Assembly: GCA_947494545.1 (NCBI GenBank)
Contig: CANLVH010000001.1
Span: 124,001 to 188,000, forward strand
From: an uncultured Mesonia sp.
Lineage (GTDB): Bacteria > Bacteroidota > Bacteroidia > Flavobacteriales > Flavobacteriaceae
Length of the DNA stretch: 64,000 nucleotides
Direction: 5' to 3'
This document shows positions 61,000 to 64,000 of the stretch, one piece after another (position 1 is the stretch's first letter; every line of letters begins with the position of its first letter). Both the position numbers and the translations under genes were made by a program. The notes under the pieces are model-generated. The model saw only the letters and a program-made list of their open reading frames with translations. It was not told the origin of the DNA and made no database searches.

Positions 61000-61677
61000 A
61001 TGTTTAGCGGTTTACAAAACTTTCCACAAGATAGTGGTCCAATTTATCAAGAAACCCTGGCGGGAAGATTTCCCGTAGAGCCGTTTAATACGTTTAGTAA
61101 TTTGCTTTTTTTGGTGGTTATTCTCTATTTTGGTAGAAAAATTTACCACAACTATCGGCAACATATTTTTTTAGTTTGTTGTTTACCGGTTTTAACTTTG
61201 GGTTTTATTGGTGGTACTATATACCACGCGACCAGAAACGCAGAAATTTGGCTACTTTTAGATTGGGTACCTATTGTCTTGTTGTGTTTTGCTACGGCGG
61301 TTTATTTTTGCTTTTCACTACCTATAAAAACGCTTTTTAAATGGATTTTTGTTGTAGCATTATTATTTTTTCAAATTATTGTTAGGTTGGTAGATCTACC
61401 AAAAAGCTTAAGCATTTCATTAGGTTATATTGCGTCTGCAATTGCAATCTTGTTGCCTTTGGCTTTGCATATTTGGTATTATAAAGCCAAATATGCCTAT
61501 AACATTTTATGGGCTGTGTTAAGTTTTGGTGCGGCTATAGTATTTAGAATTTTAGACAAAGACCTGCATATGTTTTCTATAGGTACGCATTGGTTGTGGC
61601 ATTTATTTGGAGCAACTGCCGTATTTTTTTTAATGAATTATATTTTTTTGCACAAAAAGAACCAAGCAAACAAGTAA
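61000..61677 (+). CDS. Ceramidase-like (CREST superfamily) membrane protein
   Basis: This 225-residue protein has about seven transmembrane helices. The conserved motifs of the CREST superfamily of metal-dependent membrane hydrolases are present: EPFNTFSNLLFLV near the N-terminus, GGTIYHATR (Ser/Thr and His), DWVPI (Asp) and GTHWLWHLFGA (HxxxH) near the C-terminus. Alkaline ceramidases, which release sphingosine from ceramide, belong here. Sphingolipids occur in many Bacteroidota, so a ceramide-like substrate is plausible but not shown. It follows the 118-residue gene by six bases. Confidence 0.78.
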   Translation: MFSGLQNFPQDSGPIYQETLAGRFPVEPFNTFSNLLFLVVILYFGRKIYHNYRQHIFLVCCLPVLTLGFIGGTIYHATRNAEIWLLLDWVPIVLLCFATAVYFCFSLPIKTLFKWIFVVALLFFQIIVRLVDLPKSLSISLGYIASAIAILLPLALHIWYYKAKYAYNILWAVLSFGAAIVFRILDKDLHMFSIGTHWLWHLFGATAVFFLMNYIFLHKKNQANK

Positions 61678-61697
61678 AGTTACGTTTTAAAAATTAC

Positions 61698-61705
61698 TAA
61701 CTTTG
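61698..61705 (+). promoter_or_regulatory. -7 box of pheS
   Basis: TAACTTTG matches TAnnTTTG and stands 23 bases before the pheS ATG. No TTG is found at the standard -33 position. Confidence 0.45.
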
Positions 61706-61728
61706 CCGCTGGAAACAAGCTAAGAATT

Positions 61729-62751
61729 ATGATAGATAAGCTTACGAGTTATATTGTAGAAGTAGAAGATTTTTCTACAGATAAAGAAAAGGAAATAGAA
61801 GAATTCCGAATTAAGTATTTAGGAAAAAAAGGTATTTTAAACGACTTTTTTGCCGAATTTAAAAATGTTCCTAATGAGCAGAAAAAAGAATACGGGCAGA
61901 AAATAAATCGGCTTAAGACCGCTGCACAAAATAAGGTTAAAGAACTGCAAACAGCCTTAGAAAACCAACGCGAAGAAAAAGGCGTTTATGGTGATTTGAC
62001 AAGACCTGCAGAACCTGTTGAGATTGGTGCAAGACATCCTATTTCTATTGTAAAAAACCAAATTACAGAAGTCTTCTCTAACATTGGTTTTGATGTTTCT
62101 GAAGGGCCGGAGATGGAAGATGATTGGCATAATTTTACCGCGTTAAATTTACCGGAATACCATCCTGCCAGAGATATGCAAGACACGTTTTTTATACAAA
62201 CCAATCCTGAAGAAATCTTGTTGAGAACACATACATCTAGCGTGCAGGTTAGGTATATGGAAAATAACCAGCCGCCTATTAGAACAATTTCTCCCGGTCG
62301 TGTTTTTAGAAACGAAGCAATTTCTTCACGCTCGCATTGTATATTTCATCAAGTAGAAGGTTTGTATATAGACAAGAATGTAAGTTTTGCAGACTTAAAG
62401 CAAACTTTGTTATATTTTACCAAACAGCTTTTCGGAAAATCAGAAATACGTTTGCGTCCTTCTTATTTTCCCTTTACGGAACCTAGCGCAGAAGTAGATA
62501 TTTATTGGGGTTTAGAAACCGAAACAGATTACCGCATTACAAAAGGTACCGGTTGGTTAGAAATTATGGGCTGCGGAATGGTAGATCCTAATGTGCTAAG
62601 AAATTGTAATATTGATCCTGAAGAATATTCCGGTTTTGCTTTTGGTATGGGCATAGAACGTATAGCAATGTTACTCTATCAAATTGGCGATATACGTATG
62701 TTTTACGAAAACGATTTACGCTTTTTAAAACAGTTTAAGTCGGTTTTATAG
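61729..62751 (+). CDS. pheS: Phenylalanine-tRNA ligase alpha subunit
   Basis: This 340-residue class II synthetase subunit, the usual length, charges tRNA-Phe together with PheT. It has an N-terminal coiled coil (about 1-85) and a catalytic domain with GFDVSEGPEMEDDWHNF, motif 2 in GRVFRNEAISSRSHCIFHQVEG and motif 3 in FGMGIERIAMLLY. The phenylalanine pocket region FPFTEPSAEVDIY holds a decamer copy (62472-62481). No pheT gene follows, so the two subunits are encoded apart, as is common in this phylum. Confidence 0.96.
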   Translation: MIDKLTSYIVEVEDFSTDKEKEIEEFRIKYLGKKGILNDFFAEFKNVPNEQKKEYGQKINRLKTAAQNKVKELQTALENQREEKGVYGDLTRPAEPVEIGARHPISIVKNQITEVFSNIGFDVSEGPEMEDDWHNFTALNLPEYHPARDMQDTFFIQTNPEEILLRTHTSSVQVRYMENNQPPIRTISPGRVFRNEAISSRSHCIFHQVEGLYIDKNVSFADLKQTLLYFTKQLFGKSEIRLRPSYFPFTEPSAEVDIYWGLETETDYRITKGTGWLEIMGCGMVDPNVLRNCNIDPEEYSGFAFGMGIERIAMLLYQIGDIRMFYENDLRFLKQFKSVL

Positions 62752-62812
62752 CGTGTAAAGCTAAGGTTTAAAGAAGTATTGCAAAATTTAACTATTATTA
62801 AATGATTCCCTT

Positions 62813-62983
62813 ATGAAAAAATATGTTTTTTTGGTTTTGCTTCTTATTGGTATAGCCGTAGTTATTTACCTTACTTTTGTTATTGCTATGATAAAGATTG
62901 CCATTGGTAGCGTCTTTTTAGGTATAATGGCAATTGCAATACTTGCACTTTGGATAACTTGGAAGAAAAAAACACACGATTAA
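62813..62983 (+). CDS. Small two-helix membrane protein, 56 residues
   Basis: A short frame opens MKKYVFLVLLLIGI and runs to a TAA at 62981. It has two hydrophobic helices (about 4-24 and 28-49) and a basic end (TWKKKTHD), which fits a small membrane protein. No family is recognised. It lies 61 bases after pheS and three bases before the next gene, which suggests co-transcription. The assignment rests on frame length, hydrophobicity and spacing only. Confidence 0.55.
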   Translation: MKKYVFLVLLLIGIAVVIYLTFVIAMIKIAIGSVFLGIMAIAILALWITWKKKTHD

Positions 62984-62986
62984 ATC

Positions 62987-63382
62987 TTGAAAAAAGATAT
63001 TAACATACCGCTGGTAAAAAACGTATATATGGCTGCTGTACAAAGTTATAACCAAGACTTTAAAACGCACGATTGGCACGTTTACCTTATTAACGTAAAC
63101 AATTTTGCCTTAGAAACTGTTTTGGTTGTTTCTAAAGGTTATGATAAAAAAGATACCACTTCTGTTATGCGGCATAGTTTAAAAGTCTTACCGGCAAAAT
63201 CTTTTGCCAAGATAGAATTGCTGCAACCAGAAGTTTTAAAACTAAACAATTGGTTTTCTGTTTCCTTCTTTACGGAAGAAGGTATGTTGCACAAAGATTT
63301 TGTATTTAAGAAAAATACAATTTCAGAAAAGAAAATAGAAGTTTTGCCTTTAATGAAAGAAAAAGGCATTTTAGCCGATTAA
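62987..63382 (+). CDS. Conserved hypothetical protein, 131 residues
   Basis: This soluble protein appears to start with TTG at 62987 (MKKDINIPLVKNVYMAAV). Strands such as DWHVYLINVNNF, VLVVSKGY and NWFSVSFFTEEG suggest a beta-sandwich. I do not recognise a function. It lies three bases after the small membrane protein gene. Its stop overlaps the convergent EamA gene by four bases. It contains a decamer copy (63268-63277). Confidence 0.7.
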   Translation: MKKDINIPLVKNVYMAAVQSYNQDFKTHDWHVYLINVNNFALETVLVVSKGYDKKDTTSVMRHSLKVLPAKSFAKIELLQPEVLKLNNWFSVSFFTEEGMLHKDFVFKKNTISEKKIEVLPLMKEKGILAD

Positions 63383-64000
63383 CCTTGCTTCTTTTTACGC
63401 TTAATTTTGTTTAAATTCATTACCACAATAGCCGTTAAGATTAAAATAATGCCTAGCCATTGGTAGATGTTAACGCGCTCTCCCAATAGAAAGTAGGCCA
63501 TGCTAACGGCGACCGGCAGCTCTATAGAAGTAATAATAGCTCCTAACCCAACATTTACTTTAGGCATTCCGGTGGTTAAAAACAAAGGTGGTAAAATTGT
63601 TCCAAAAAGCGCTAAAATTATTCCCCACTTATAAAAAACGCTAAAATCTATTCCTTCTATAAGGGTTGGTAACGCCAATATACTCACTATAATTAAAGCG
63701 CCTAAAAGCATTAACTTACTACGTTTTATAGAGGGTAAATGCAAAGCAACACTGTTAGAGGTATAAATAGTAACGGTATACGAGGTTGCGGCAAGTAGAC
63801 CAAAACCAATTCCGCGTAAGTCTACTTTTATATTTTCGAATAGGACATTAGTAGCTAAGAGCGTACCTATTATAACAATAAAAACCGCTAAAATTTTTAA
63901 TTTACCGGGACGTTGTTTGTTTAAAATAGAATCTGCCACCACGCCCATCCAAACGCTTTGCATAAGCAGGACGATACCAACAGAAACACTAATATATTGT
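63379..64000 (-). CDS. EamA/DMT family transporter, 5' end outside the window
   Basis: The frame continues past the right edge (VGIVLLMQSVWMGVV precedes and includes the first in-window ATG at 63963), so at least the N-terminal half is missing. The visible 207 residues hold about six transmembrane helices of the drug/metabolite transporter fold, such as GIGFGLLAATSYTVTIYT and LGLAIITSIELPVAVSMAYF-like segments, then a lysine-rich cytosolic tail. The substrate cannot be predicted. The gene ends four bases inside the convergent gene. Confidence 0.85.
   Translation of the reverse strand, partial: QYISVSVGIVLLMQSVWMGVVADSILNKQRPGKLKILAVFIVIIGTLLATNVLFENIKVDLRGIGFGLLAATSYTVTIYTSNSVALHLPSIKRSKLMLLGALIIVSILALPTLIEGIDFSVFYKWGIILALFGTILPPLFLTTGMPKVNVGLGAIITSIELPVAVSMAYFLLGERVNIYQWLGIILILTAIVVMNLNKIKRKKKQG

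Larger units (their letters stand above)
5290..63277. repeat. Dispersed decamer CTTTACGGAA (15 exact copies)
   Basis: Exact copies start at 14266, 19980, 34842, 39342, 39454, 56256, 57369, 59085, 59271, 62472 and 63268 on the plus strand. Complements (TTCCGTAAAG) lie at 5290, 14306, 20894 and 60187. Nine are inside genes and six between genes. One-mismatch forms include TTTTACGGAA (23597), CTTTACGGAT (21262, 31783), CTTTATGGAA (44452), CTTTGCGGAA (48899 as complement) and CTTAACGGAA (42773). Confidence 0.8.

Overview
The window is ordinary chromosomal DNA of a low-GC member of the Bacteroidota, most likely family Flavobacteriaceae. The signs are Bacteroidetes-type promoters (a TAnnTTTG -7 box, in three cases with a TTG -33 box 18-19 bases upstream), an OmpA protein with thrombospondin type 3 calcium repeats, an IPExxxVDY-family protein, a DUF4382 lipoprotein, a Bat (aerotolerance) operon and a GbsR/MarR-type regulator in front of an RND efflux operon. 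I cannot name the genus. I see no rRNA, tRNA, insertion sequence, prophage or CRISPR array.

Layout. 1-8214 (minus): an AddB-like nuclease cut by the window edge, OmpA, glycine C-acetyltransferase and an AddA-like helicase-nuclease. 8417-9025: superoxide dismutase. 9123-15574 (minus): a TPR histidine kinase, a long PurF-like amidotransferase, a PfkB kinase, RNase H and PurN. 15706-19962 (plus): acpP, fabF, rnc, an IPExxxVDY gene and pyk. 20079-23752: a small membrane protein, DinB, an MltF-like lipoprotein and a CYTH protein. 23862-30051 (minus): TolC, AcrB and AcrA homologues with their regulator. 30215-39285 (minus): PBP1C, a giant alpha-2-macroglobulin lipoprotein and an isoaspartyl peptidase/asparaginase. 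39615-41775 (plus): 3-hydroxyanthranilate dioxygenase and an ALDH7-type dehydrogenase. 42051-45615 (minus): two exported TraB/Tiki-like proteins packed against a LytS/LytTR two-component pair. 45724-48998 (minus): a beta-barrel protein, a phosphatase, an AlbA_2 protein and a short-chain dehydrogenase. 49218-59259 (plus): a DUF4382 lipoprotein and the complete moxR-DUF58-bat operon. 59429-64000: carbonic anhydrase, CvpA, a ceramidase-like membrane protein, PheS, small proteins and an EamA transporter cut by the right edge.

The most unusual signals are in the DNA rather than the gene list. The decamer CTTTACGGAA occurs 15 times exactly on the two strands. It sits in three reading contexts inside genes and also between genes, where for a hand-estimated 35% GC less than one copy is expected. 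A related CGCGGAA-containing family is scattered beside it. Other points are a perfect terminator-like hairpin inside the 5' end of rnc, a long hairpin whose T-run touches the start codon of the TraB/Tiki operon, and two divergent, apparently leaderless promoters between cvpA and its neighbour. The TraB/Tiki plus LytS/LytTR operon is my best candidate for an undescribed system.
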